Assembly: GCF_009730915.1 (NCBI RefSeq)
Contig: NC_052495.1
Location: 682,001 to 746,000 of the forward strand
DNA from: Dioscorea cayenensis subsp. rotundata
Taxonomy: Eukaryota > Streptophyta > Magnoliopsida > Dioscoreales > Dioscoreaceae
Direction: 5' to 3'
DNA: 64,000 nt
Shown here: positions 43,115-54,783 of the stretch, piece by piece
Layout of the letters: each line of letters begins with the position of its first letter
How positions within the stretch are numbered: position 1 is the stretch's first letter
Program-made: the position numbers and the translations under genes
Notes under the pieces: generated by a model
What the model saw: the letters and a program-made list of their open reading frames with translations, nothing else
What the model was told of the DNA's origin: nothing
Database searches by the model: none

Positions 43115-44914
43115 TCAACACTTGAAACCTTTGCAGGCCATCAACCACATGATAAGTAAAACCAGAATGGCAGCCCCGGTCACCATCAGTTTAAATTGCA
43201 GGTTTTGAAGCCACATTTTCCGACGAAGTTGCCTCCCTTGCCTCTGGAAGCTGTCTGCCTGAGCAAGCATGTTCAAGTATGAACATCAGGTTCAACATAG
43301 TGCCAGCTACTTTAAAAGTGGAAAATAGATCACCCAGGAAAATACCTGAAACTGCAGGTTTTCAGTCTTGTCAACCAGAAGTTCAATCTTCTCACCTCGA
43401 TCAAGAGCCTAGCACAAATGCAAACCGTGGTCAAATTCAGGCCCCAGCCTTGCCAAACAGATGTGCAAGAAATTTTCTCCTGTCTTAACTCCCAAAGGTT
43501 TTATAAAAGAAAAGGAAAGGCAATAAGAATTTATTATGATCATTCTGAGATACCCTATTGCACTCAGCTCACATGTCCAAGGTTGTAGTCTGAAAAGCCA
43601 GCCGGGGAGTGATAAATGTGCTCAAAATTTATATCAGGAAACATCAGAAAGACTAATTTGACATTGTTCAAAAAAAAACATAAGTGCTCAATGCCACTGT
43701 ACACTCTCCTAAAGGATAAGGTCATAGTATTTGTCGTTTCCACTTTCCGTTAATTCGTAAAAGTTATAAATATTAAATTTACAAGGTGACAGCTCATGCT
43801 AACTAGGATGTAGCTCTCAAATCTTTTTGTCAACAGGTAATTTTGTCGTTTTCCATAACTTACACTACCATAATGGATCAAATCAATAACAAACTCATGC
43901 ATAATAGAAATTTATTTTCCGTATTAGTCAGAATTGCAGTGCATACAAGCTCTCATCAGTTCTAAAATGGCGAGTGAGGCACCACCATTTTATATTTCAG
44001 AAAACCATAAAACAGCTCATATCAATGCTGATAACTAATATGCGAAGAAATGTCACTCAGCAATAAAGAATTTAAGAAATTATAAAGAAGATGGACTTCT
44101 CATTTATAAAAGATGGAACTAGTTTACGAATCTTGTTAGCTGGATATCCTCAGATTGCTAATAACACTCACACATAAAATAAACTAAAATCAAACAACAA
44201 ATATGTGTACCTTCTCAATGTTGTCCATCATTATTCCCTTGACCTCTGTAATTTGAGCCTTCAACTTAGACAGCTTACTCATTTCTTCAGGATGACTAAC
44301 ACAGTACTGCATGTGTTCTTTGAGCCTTGGCCTGTCTCCACCATCAAATAGAGCAGACAACAAAGATTAATAAAAGAGCTAATAGCCGCAAATTTACAAT
44401 CTAAAAAAGCCACATACTCCAGCATAGAGCTCCATTTCATACCCGAATTCTCTATCAAGCTGGTAAGCAATGCCAAATCTATCATCAAACAAATCATCAT
44501 CGTCATCATCATCAAGTGGGTGAGATCCTGCAGCATCAATGCTTGCTCCATACCGCTGCATGAAATCATCTCGCACTCGCTCTAGGAACACAAACGGGAC
44601 ACTCCTCCCACTTACCTCATCAGCCACAACAAGGAACACTGCACAGATGTGCCACTTACTACAAAAGAACTCAACTCAACTCGAAGAATTCAAACAATAA
44701 ATCCAAGCAAAGAGTCCATACCGAATCCCTTATCCACAAGATAATTGAAAGTGTGGCCATCACATGAAAAAGTAAACTTTTTACTATTTGCTGGTAGCTT
44801 CTGCAAGGTTTGGATTGCAATGGTACTGAAATTTCCAGAGTAGGGCGTGTGCTCAGCAAGCACCACACTGCCCTTTGCCACGAAGCTGTAAATCAATGGC
44901 TGCTTATCACCCAT
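43115..44914 (-). CDS. VAMP727: R-SNARE VAMP727 (longin type with acidic insert)
   Basis: Exons 44914-44722, 44638-44443, 44331-44211, 43408-43346 and 43258-43115 (minus strand) join in phase to 238 residues; Arabidopsis VAMP727 is about 240. Order of parts: longin domain starting [15 protein letters not shown]; an acidic insertion [11 protein letters not shown] at about residues 107-117, the feature that separates VAMP727 from other VAMP72 proteins; SNARE motif with [20 protein letters not shown], where Arg about 174 is the zero-layer residue; and one membrane anchor ([17 protein letters not shown], about 215-232) with a short lumenal tail. In Arabidopsis it pairs with SYP22, VTI11 and SYP51 for fusion of multivesicular endosomes with the storage vacuole. 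It can be read alongside VPS55 in the same window as a second late-endosome component, though 14 kb apart. Confidence 0.95.
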
Positions 44915-45288
44915 GGCCGCACTCCGAATCCTCCAGTGAATGGATCAAGCTAAACACCTTAAAACCCTAGGAACCCAGTTCAAACATACGGAAACAAATC
45001 AAAAGCACTCATTTTTCACAAAAGGAAAGATTATTCAAGAAAATTTTCAGCAAGAATGCAGCAAATTATCAAAAAGAATCCCTAGATGAGAGAATTAAGC
45101 CAGGAAATACAGCAATTTGAATTGAGATCCAAACGCCACAAGTGATCCTTCTATTCTAGATCAAATTCACAACACTAAGCGTTTCAATTGAAAGATCGAG
45201 ATACAAAAATGAGAGATAGAGGATCAAACCCACGAAGAAATCCAAACCCTAGCTCCTCTTGCTTCCTCTCCAGGCTTTCCTCGCGCCT

Positions 45289-45295
<7 letters not shown>

Positions 45296-45322
<27 letters not shown>
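45296..45322. repeat. (CT)n microsatellite in the VAMP727 upstream region
   Basis: CT run in plus orientation (GA on the VAMP727 strand), in the leader/promoter between the divergent VAMP727 and 45549 genes; such GA/CT runs are frequent in plant 5' leaders. Confidence 0.85.
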
Positions 45323-45324
<2 letters not shown>

Positions 45325-45548
45325 GTTTTGTTTACCCAAGTGTCCTGTTTTCTTATAAAATGACAACTATACCCTTTAACTACGAACGGTTCAGATTAAA
45401 TCTCGAGGCATTGTAGTGAATCCCCACTGCTGATTCTGGCATAGAGCGTGATGGATCAAGACCCGAAGCTTCTTGCAGAGAAAGCCAGTGATGGCCAAAA
45501 GCCCCAGCGGCGAAGCGAGCTTGAGCTTTGAAGACGTCGACGACGACG

Positions 45549-46365
45549 ATGGAGTCTAGGTACTTGGGCGATGGCAAGGGTCGAATGCTTAGGGAGGAGG
45601 GGCTCGCCGCGGAGAACGTCTATATCCAGGTGGAATTCTATTCTTGATCTCATTTTTTTTTTTTTTAGTCTCTGTGATTTCTTTTGAAATGTTTGATGGT
45701 TATTGATTGTATAGAAAATGGAGAGGGAGAGGATGGAGAAGATGAAGCAGAAAGCGGAGAAGGAGAGAGCTGCGGGTGAGAAGGCTACAGCATCGGAGAA
45801 GGTCAGAGCTTCGGATATCTTGGGTTTTAGTTCTTGTTTTTCTTTTATTCTAATGAAAGTGTTGTTGAGCTATTGTTCTTTATCAAATCATAACTTTGCA
45901 GATTATAAGTTCAAAATTTATGGCATTCTAAAAAAAAAAAAAAATTTTGCATGCAAAATTATGTAGAAAAGTATTGCAAAGTCTAAATTTTGACTCTTTG
46001 GTATTGTAAATCAATGTAATACTGAATCAAAAAACTTGTTGTGGTTTAACGATGAGGTTTTAAAAAAAAAACACCAACTTGGAGAAGCAGATAAAACTCA
46101 AGTTCAATAGCTTTTATTGTTAATAGCTTTGAAAGAAAGTCAATACTGCATGAGTTTTGAAATTAGAAGTTCATAATGAATATAATTTAATTGTACAAAA
46201 TAGATTGTAACCTGGTCTAAATTTTCTTTTTCCTGTTTTGGAGTGGAGATAGGGGAGAAGTTTTTTTCCAACAATTCAATTTACTTTTTTATTTAAGAAT
46301 TTATTTCAATGCTTCATGACAATCTTCTTTATTTGCAGAAACCTGAGGGATTGCAGAAAGGCTGA
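45549..46365 (+). CDS. Small protein resembling plant F1F0-ATPase-inhibitor-like proteins, 64 residues
   Basis: Exons 45549-45629, 45715-45801 and 46339-46365, GT-AG and phase zero, give 64 residues. An in-frame stop lies upstream of the ATG, so the start is the first available. The core GRMLREEGLAAENVYIQ plus KMERERMEKMKQKAEKER resembles the plant proteins related to mitochondrial ATPase inhibitor IF1 (Arabidopsis At5g04750 and At2g27730: 'GRVL.EEE.AAENV(Y/F)I.KME.E...K'). The second half is a charged helix likely to form a coiled coil. Unlike those mitochondrial proteins, no targeting peptide precedes the core, so either the location differs or an upstream exon was missed. Divergent from VAMP727 with about 630 bp between the starts. 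Confidence 0.65.
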
Positions 46366-47193
46366 TGGCAGCTGCTCTGCTTTGGCTATCCAGAGAAGTT
46401 TTCAGTTTTGTACATATAAATACTGTTAAAAAAAATAAATAGTGAATAAATGTCATTATCTCTTGATGTAAATGATTTGGCTACCGCTTGATAAAAGGTT
46501 TGTGAATGTATCACTCTGCTTGACTACTTCACTAGAGTCTGAACCATCGGGCCTTATTTTCACTGTTTTCTTATACAGATATTTGTCTTACATTTTGATT
46601 TTTTGAGCACTTGATGATGAATGCTTTATGTTTAATATAAGAAATTCTTTTTTATTTGCAATTGTGCTTACCACTGTGTTGAGGTGAATAAATTTTTTCG
46701 GATCATGTTTCGAAGAGCAGAAGCGCAAGAAACTAAGACAGACTGCATAGTTAATGGTAATTCTTGTTCCTTTGATGGATTGTATACTAATTTAAAATCA
46801 TGTTCCTATGATATAAAGTTTGTAAATTTTTCTTCCTGTCAGGGTTGCAATGATGATCTCCAGGCATAATGCTGGGCTGGGTGAAGGCAATGGTTCAATG
46901 ATTCTATCATTCTGCTCTGCCTATTGATCTCCAAGTATTTCTCTCTGCTGTCTTTGCTATATTTTTTTTTTCCATAAAAATTCAAGGTTTTTATTTTTCT
47001 TTTAGCTAAATTGGGCATGAGTGTTTTGCGGCAGGCTATGGTTGGTTGGGGACTCTTCTATTTGTTGAACCGTTCCCTGTTTTTCTCCCTTCTATTTTTA
47101 ACCGTATTATACTTTATTTGAGAGAGAGAAAAAAAGAAAAACTAATTCTTTACAGGCTTGGGAATTGCACTGAAACAAAAAGAAGAAACAAGG
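46366..47193. other. Spacer between two small plus-strand genes
   Basis: 3' flank of the 64-residue gene, then AT-rich sequence. A short open stretch at 46684-46869 has no recognised similarity. A leader exon for the next gene could lie here. Confidence 0.4.
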
Positions 47194-47565
47194 ATGGCAT
47201 CAACAATTGGGGAAACTGATGAAGCATTTCCAGAAGTTAATGTAACCAGACAATTGAACCTTGGTGTGCCAGAAGAGTTCCCTGTGGATCCTGTTTCATC
47301 TAAAGTGGCCATCTCCAAAGCTCATAAGGTATTTATTATTAAAGTTTTGATCTTTGTAAAACAATGTTTGATTTTTCCGGTTTTAAATTTTTGTTGGTGA
47401 ATATAATTGATGAAGGAGCAAGCGGAAGCAGAGGCGGAGGCAGAGGCGGCAAAGGCGAAGGAGAACTGCAGCTGTGCGCTGACCTCAACTCTTGTTGTTT
47501 CGGGTGTGGTGGTGATTGCCATTGGAGTGGCTTTCATAGTCGCCAAGAAGTACAGGGCATTATGA
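47194..47565 (+). CDS. Small tail-anchored protein of unknown function, 94 residues
   Basis: Exons 47194-47328 and 47416-47565 (GT-AG, phase zero) encode 94 residues. The first exon is acidic and neutral (MASTIGETDEAFPEVNVTRQ...). The second starts with an EQAEAEAEAEAAKAKE run of alternating Glu and Ala, a probable helix, then ENCSC. A single hydrophobic segment TLVVSGVVVIAIGVAFIV follows, ending in KKYRAL. This is the layout of a tail-anchored membrane protein with a four-to-six-residue tail. The clean splice junction and full-length hydrophobic helix support a real gene; I do not recognise the family. Another start further upstream is possible. Confidence 0.6.
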
Positions 47566-48698
47566 ACACTACTTAACTAATATTGCTATGTTTTTGTGTT
47601 TTCCAATATTACTATTCTTTGATTCTCTGTGCATGGGGGATTGACTCTTTGTTTTTGTTTTGTTTTGTTTTTTCTTAGAGGTTATTGTTTATCTGTAATT
47701 TTCCTGCGAAATATTATCTTGATTTGTTTTATTTGGCTTCTCAACATGTTTCCTGTTTTTTGTGAAAGTTGAGTTTAATTTAAAAAAAAAAAAAATGAAT
47801 TATTGCCGTATTAGTGTACTTTAGGAATGATTAAATACTTATCAGGGAAGCGTTGGCATCTGATTTGGTACAAGCCTCTATTTTGCACTAACGAGTTGTT
47901 CCAATACCAGAAAAATCATGGTCGGTTTGTCTGTTTAATTTTTCATTTTGTTTTCATTGAAAATGAATTTTAGAAGGAACAAAATGCACTTTCTTGGTGG
48001 GGATTTTAATATAATTTTTGAAATATAGATTAATATTTATTTGGTTAAATTAAATAAATTTTAACATAATCAAGATTATACAACTAAAAATGTACTCTTC
48101 TACTAAACTAATCTTATCCTTTAATAATCTGAGACTTTTCTCTCCTTTGTATGAGATATTTTCCAAATATAGTTTGCCCACGTATGCAGATAAGCAAACC
48201 TTATCTACTGGTATGGTAATTAAAATTATTTGTTACATGAAAATCAAATTAATTTAAACATTCAACAGTAAATACTCATAATTAAATTATTTTAATAATG
48301 ATCTTTGAAAAAAAAAAAAAGAAGAAAAGACTAGTTGGTAATAGCTTATAACAAACCAACCATTTACTACCAAAGCGGGTTGATCCAAGTGATAAAAGCT
48401 TGATCATTTAAAAAAGCATTTAAAGCATCTGTTCTGAGAAATCTGTTGCGGCTTGTAGAATGGGTGGGTCAAAAACTATATTCTTAAAACAAAAAAACAA
48501 AAGTTTTGAAAATATTTTCATAACAAACAGGCCCTTGCTGAACATTAGGGCCTTTTTAAGACTCCATTGAAGTGTATGCCTACAAGACCTTCACTTTCAA
48601 CAAACAAATGGACTAAATGTAATATTTCCCTCTGAAACTGAACAAATGTCATCAAGATAAACAGAATACTTAGAAGCAAACATGGGACACAATTGTTC
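47566..48698. other. Intergenic between converging genes
   Basis: 3' flanks of the tail-anchored gene and the SmD2 gene. AT-rich, with short poly-A runs; nothing else seen. Confidence 0.75.
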
Positions 48699-49735
48699 TC
48701 ACTTGGGATTCCTGAGAACAATGATAACTGAATCTCCTCGGAGGAACATTTTGCTGATGAATCTATCCTTGTTCACTGGGAGTGCTTTCTTCTTGCCCTT
48801 GCCTGTTTTAGGAACCTGCATTTCATATAACTCAGCTTCTTAGAGCCAAACAAATCAAAAATTGAATAGCATAAAGAGAAATCATCAAGACAGAATTACC
48901 TCAGTCCACATCTCCCTGACATTTTCCAGAACCATGTTACAATGACGATCGAAGGCTCTAACACGTCCCAAAAGCTTCTTGTTGTTTCGGCAGTTGATCA
49001 GCACCTGAAGGAAAAGAACACACCGATATAGATACATGTCTTGAGATTAATTGGCACCAATTGGTTTTTCTTCTTTCCCTTTGTAACAATGTAACATGTG
49101 ACTATTACTATGAGAAACATAAATTAAAATTTATCATATTAGTGATGAACCAATGCAACATTCAGGTCAAATGCATGCAACACTCCATGATTTAAATGTG
49201 ATACCTGAGTATTGTTTTTAACACTCATCATCAGAACAGAGAGTGGACCTGTGTTGAACTCTTCTTCCTCTTTCTTTCCATCCTGACACACAACGAGGAC
49301 GTTAAAGTTAACATTAGTTTACAAGAATTTTCACACAACTAATTTAACAAAAATGCACATTATTTCCTTCTAAACCACTTCTTATATCAATGATCATTTT
49401 ATGCCAGTATAGACATGAATAGTTCCTCTTATTTATAATGCAGTTTTCACTAAACAAGAAATGAATATTCGTAAAATGGTACATACTTTTAACAAGAAAG
49501 AAGAAAAGTTTGTTCTTGATTAAATGATATCTGATTCATGAAGTAAAATTGATACAGAAGCATTAAGCTACCATTGATTAATCTAAAGAGGATGCAGCAT
49601 GCCCATCCTCAGTGTTGATGTCAAAGTTTAGAATAATCTCATTCCATTCCAATGAATGAAATCTTTAGGTGAGTTTAAAGGAAAATAAAAGACCAGCTAA
49701 GTGTAACTTACATTAGCATCTTCTTCCATCGACAT
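48699..49735 (-). CDS. SMD2: Small nuclear ribonucleoprotein SmD2
   Basis: Coding exons 49735-49712, 49282-49205, 49004-48900 and 48815-48699 (minus strand) join in phase to 107 residues, about the family length. The order is [20 protein letters not shown], then Sm1 motif [20 protein letters not shown] with [13 protein letters not shown], a Lys-rich loop ([17 protein letters not shown]) and Sm2 motif [17 protein letters not shown] at the C-terminus. SmD2 is one of seven Sm proteins forming the ring on U1, U2, U4 and U5 snRNAs; its partner is SmD1. The first coding exon is only 24 nt, and a leader intron (50374-49737) precedes it, with the untranslated exon near 50375-50465. Plant SmD2 is nearly invariant, and this copy keeps all the landmark residues. 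Confidence 0.96.
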
Positions 49736-52700
49736 GCTGCGAAAAATAAATGAAGAAAACACAACATCAGTACAATGACCAACAAACAATGCAGTAGAAT
49801 CTCAAATGCTTAATTGCAAGATTTATCATCAAGGCTTAAAATCATTAGCAATGCTGCAAAACAGCACTTGTAATAGAACAGTATGATGGAATTAGGGCAC
49901 ACTGCACCATTCTTTTTTTTTTCATCCGAATTTTGGCACAAGATTACAACTTTTTTCACTGTAAAGTAGCAAGCAAATTAATAACTCCAATGTCTGATCA
50001 ATAACAAGAAAAAAAAAATAGAAACCAGAGAAGATTTATAAAAGCATCACGCTATGGTTTTTTTTTCCTTGAATTTTGGAACAAAAACTCTAACTTTTTC
50101 AGAATGAATAACTCTAAAGTCTGATCACTAACTCGACAACAAAGTGATATACTAAAATAGAATGAGAAAAAAAACACTTCATCTGCAATGAAATAGAAGG
50201 CAAAATCAAGAAAATCCATGACTGACCAATACCTAGATTTTTTGGTAAAAGAAAAGATTAATAGAATCCGGGAAGCTAGACACACAAATTGAAGCAAAAA
50301 ATGGAGATCCTTGGTGAAATAAATCAAAGAAAAAACACCAAAATTAAATAATTCAATCAACTTGGATTAATTACCTGAAAATAAAAAGCTAAATCGATAG
50401 CACTCGCAGCCCGCCAAGGATTCAAAGCTTGAGGGGAGTGAGAGGGTTAGCTAGGGTTTCTCCAATTGGAAGAAGGTGGGTATTTATCTATGCTGGAACC
50501 ATTTTAAGTAAGTTGTACTGCGGTACATTGATCCATTCAATTTAATAGAAATATATTATATATGTAATATATATATATATACATAGACATTAATAAGTGA
50601 AACAAAACGAGAAAAAAAAAATGAAAATTTATGCAAAAAATAATAAAAAAATATTTCAATAAATCATTTTTTATTTCGGTTTATTAAACTATGAATTTGA
50701 AGATCCAATTTTTTTCCAATCAAATAAATTTAATTTATTGTTATGCATCCCAGTCCTTAAGAAAAGACCATAAATTTCAACTTTAAGGAAAAATATCAAC
50801 AATGATTTTTTCAGCGATAAAATAACTATGCCCCTCGGAGGATCCGAATATATATATATATATATATATAACTTTTATTTATAAATCTTTGAAATTTCAA
50901 AACCAATAGAAAATTTCTTCTTTATATGGAAATTTTACTATTTAGAATATTTTTAAATTATAAAATAAATATATTTTTTAACCCACTTTGCTTCTTCTAA
51001 GATCAAAAATTAATAGAGCAACTATGGATGAATGATCTCGGGAATCTTTGTGATGGCCTTATTTGTATCTTCATCTTGCTCCTTGCTTTTCTATGAGATT
51101 GTCTATTTACTTTTTGTGACTGGTGCCCACTATATTTTTAATCATTGTTTGTATTTTTTTTTTAAATGAATTCATGTATTTACCTACTTTTATATATATA
51201 TATATATATGTAAAATTAATAACTAATTTATCCTCCAATTAATTGCACCAATTAAATCAAAAAATGATTGAACCAATTGACTAATGGACATCAACTTCAT
51301 GCACCAAACATGATCAAACTAAGTTGTTGGAGACAAACATTTGATTTGATTTATATAATTAATCATTTATTCCATGAAGAAGAAGAAGACACACTTTCAC
51401 AACTACCTAAATAAACAAGCATTATACTTCCCATAATTGTGTACCAATCCAACCCATCTTGTGATTTTGTGAAGTTGATAATTTCTTTCATGAAAACACA
51501 CACACTCTCATAGCTACTTATAATAATAATAATAATTAAAAAAAAAAAATCCAAGTTCATCATAATACTAATAATTGTGTAGCCATCTAACCCATTTTGA
51601 TTGATTGGGATGCAAGTGAATTAATTGGATCATCATGTTATGTATCATCAACACATGTTGCAGTTGTTTGATGGATGCATCACACCAACTCAGTGGCGTG
51701 TATTGGACTCATTATTTGTGGTCAAGAGTGTAACATTTTGCCTTTTGGAAAAAGAGAAAGATAAAGACTCTTAAACACTATGATTAAGCAATTAATCAAC
51801 TATTATTGCACATGTTTAGGCGTTGATTAAACTTTGATCATTTATTTCTAGAATGTTGATTCCATTGTGAAATTTTAAAGAAACTCAGGTTATCTCATCT
51901 TAGCGTGTGTTTGTGTGTTTTATTTAAATATTTTTCAACTTTTTCTCTTAGTCATTTAATACGGAGAGTAAGAAAAACATTTAATAGATCATAATTGATA
52001 AAATAGCAAAGAATATTAAAAAGTAAGAGAAGGTACTACTATATAGATTTTATTTATTTATTATTTTTTACATAATATACAAACCACTGTCAGTAGCATT
52101 TATGAATTTATTTTAAATATACCACTTGCTCTCACTCTGTATATAAAAGACCACACACTATGTATGCAAAAAAAAAAAATCATATTTATTATAAATCGGG
52201 TATAATTTGAATGCGCGATTCTCCATATATGAACAAAATACTTTAATAATTTGGTTAGCTTAATGTTAATAATTTAATTAAAATTTTCAATTGTCATTTT
52301 GATTTCATAAGATATATATTTATTTTGGATTTTATAAACATAAATAAGTTTTCCATCTTGTTTGAATGATTTCATTTATTTTTTTTTTTTTAAGTAAATC
52401 TAACCATAGACAATATTTAAATTAAAATAAGTACATAGAGAGGAAATTAATATGGAAAGGCAAGCCGTAAAGTTAGCTATATTTTTTATTTATGATCCAA
52501 AAAGTCGAAAAAAACAAGTAACATGATCAACTAATCCAACTACTTTATTAGAAAACAAGACCTTATCAAAGAAAGGAAGGCAAGGAAACAACTTTCTTTA
52601 TATAAGTTATAAATAAATTATTAATATCTTAAAATTGATAATAAAGTACCTAGATCAAAACAAAAACAAAGTCTTGATAAATAATCACAAGAGTTATAAG

Positions 52701-53258
52701 AATTATTTAAAATTAGAGATTATGAGATAAATTAATTATTAAATGAAATGCTCATATAATATATAGAATATATGATCTAATATAACAAAACAATATTATA
52801 TTAATATACATAACAAATTACTCTTTCTTTATACATACAGTTTAAAAAAAAAATCACTCCAAACAGTAAACTACCTACTCCTCGCTATTAATTTTCCATG
52901 GAATGAGTCAATTGGTTATCTTTTTTTAATCAAACAAATAAACACATGATTAACATTCAAAGGTTAAAAGCAAATACCACATAATAAACTAGAGAAGAAA
53001 CACAACAAGGAGAAAGAAATCAAACACTCCACACTGCTTTGTAAGTAATATTCATGGTTTGACTGATCAAGCAAATCAAACTTGTCTTCTATCTTTCTCC
53101 ATATATGTTCCACAAAGCTTAATTCTTACTTTATATGAATCAAAATGAGGACTTTAATACCTTTTTTTTTTTTCTTTCTTAGACAATGAGTTGAAGGTGT
53201 ATGTAATTGGTCAATAATGGCGTCTCAAACGAATCCATGGCTTTTTGCTTTGAGCCTC

Positions 53259-53297
53259 AAGATGAAGATGAAGATGAAGATGAAGATGAAGATGAAG
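53259..53297. repeat. (GATGAA)n hexamer repeat
   Basis: About six tandem GATGAA units in intergenic DNA. Confidence 0.9.
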
Positions 53298-53825
53298 TCT
53301 TTTTAGTTGGAAGGTGGAGAGGGATTGGTATCTAAACTATTACACTTGATATGCATTAATGGCAAAGTTGTCAACCATGTGTTCATTGTTGATAAGATTT
53401 TGACTACCTCTTTGACATGAATATATGGTATGATATATGCCCAACCACTATTATTGATTTTGCTGTATATTATCACACAATCATGAATAATTTTATATAT
53501 ATACATGATATTTTCTATCAAGTGATTGTTTTCAACCTACTCACACACGTCAGTTGACTGGCAAGTTCTCAAGCTTTCGATCATCAACCACTTCATTGAC
53601 TCTTGTAATTATACATGCCAACCTTCATTGTTTTCAGGTAATTATCATATCAAACAAAGATTTTTTTTCAAAGGTGATGAAATCTTTAGTTGATCAAAGA
53701 GCTAAGTTTCAATGGAACATACTGCTTGTTAATAGTTTTATATGGCAAATGTTTTATTATTATGGATGCAGCATAATATATATACATATATATATATATT
53801 AAAAAAAAAAACTAAGACAACTTAG

Positions 53826-53945
53826 AAATAGTTCAGTGGTATTCATCTTGCATTGGATTGTAGAGGCTAGGTCTTGAATTTGAATTTCTCAACTTGTAAT
53901 GCACTGAGTCTCTTTAAATTTGTGTGATAAACATTTTCCTTCTTA
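53826..53945 (+). mobile_element. Decayed tRNA-derived SINE (tentative)
   Basis: TAGTTCAGTGG at 53829-53839 matches the RNA polymerase III A box exactly. A weak B-box-like segment (TTGAATTTGAATTTC) follows about 45 bases on. The spacing fits a tRNA-derived SINE head, but the copy is too decayed to assign to a family. Confidence 0.4.
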
Positions 53946-54209
53946 TTCCAGATTATATGACAGTAGACCATTGTAATTAGTATAGTCAGTAGTGCATCTC
54001 TATATCAGCTAGTCTCTTTATTAATAGAAAGAAAAATAATTAAGTGTCTATAACTTTGATAATATTCAAATTATTTTTAACCGGTAACAATAAATATATT
54101 ATTTTCTCTGGTTTCTAGCTTAAATTTTAGAAAAAAAAAAAAAACTGTAAAAGATGGTAAAAATGTAAGAAAATATATTATTAATCCATCTGAACTGAAA
54201 AACTCTCTT

Positions 54210-54705
54210 CACGTGGCAGCCACGTGCTATTTTCTCAACGGGCCCCACATCCACAGTTTAAAAAACTCACGGTCCCGATCGAAATGACTTTGCATCCAAC
54301 GGTGGCCCCCGCTCCGCAGTAGACTTCCAAAACCCATGCTGACCAACAGACTCACTGACGTCACCCATCCTTTGTATATTTATCGTACTTATCAATTACA
54401 CCCCTTCAATTATTTCATATCATGGAAGACGCAAAGCATATATTATATAATATTTCCTGGATTTATTATTATTATTATAAGACATAATAAGTGTAAAATA
54501 ATTCACATCAGACTTTGTCACCTCGATTACTGGTAGTTTTTAATTTTTTTAAAAAAAGTACAATTAATAATAGCCTTAAATAATGATATTGGATTTTTTA
54601 GATTATTAAGGAAATATTGGAATTAAAAAGAAGAAGGGTTTATTTGCAAAAGTGGCATTGAAAAACATCTTTCCCAAAATGCCCTCCACCACCGCCCTAT
54701 AAAAG
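54210..54705 (+). promoter_or_regulatory. Promoter of the 54784 gene: G-box palindrome and TATA box
   Basis: CACGTGGCAGCCACGTG at 54210-54226 is a perfect inverted pair of G-boxes with a 3-base spacer. TATAAAA lies at 54699-54705, about 80 bp before the ATG. A GC-rich stretch (54237-54330) separates them from AT-rich sequence. Confidence 0.65.
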
Positions 54706-54783
54706 TACCCCTTCGTCTCCCTCGCTCCGCGTTTTATCCATCTCTTTCTCTTTCTAGAGCTCGCGCTAGTTCTCTCTCATCAA

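Larger units (their letters stand above)
50466..54209. other. AT-rich intergenic region
   Basis: No gene recognised. Contains AT microsatellites (50563-50582, 50850-50871, 51192-51208), a hexamer repeat of GATGAA at about 53259-53297 and a decayed SINE-like segment at 53826-53945. The part nearest 50466 is SmD2 promoter. Confidence 0.7.
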
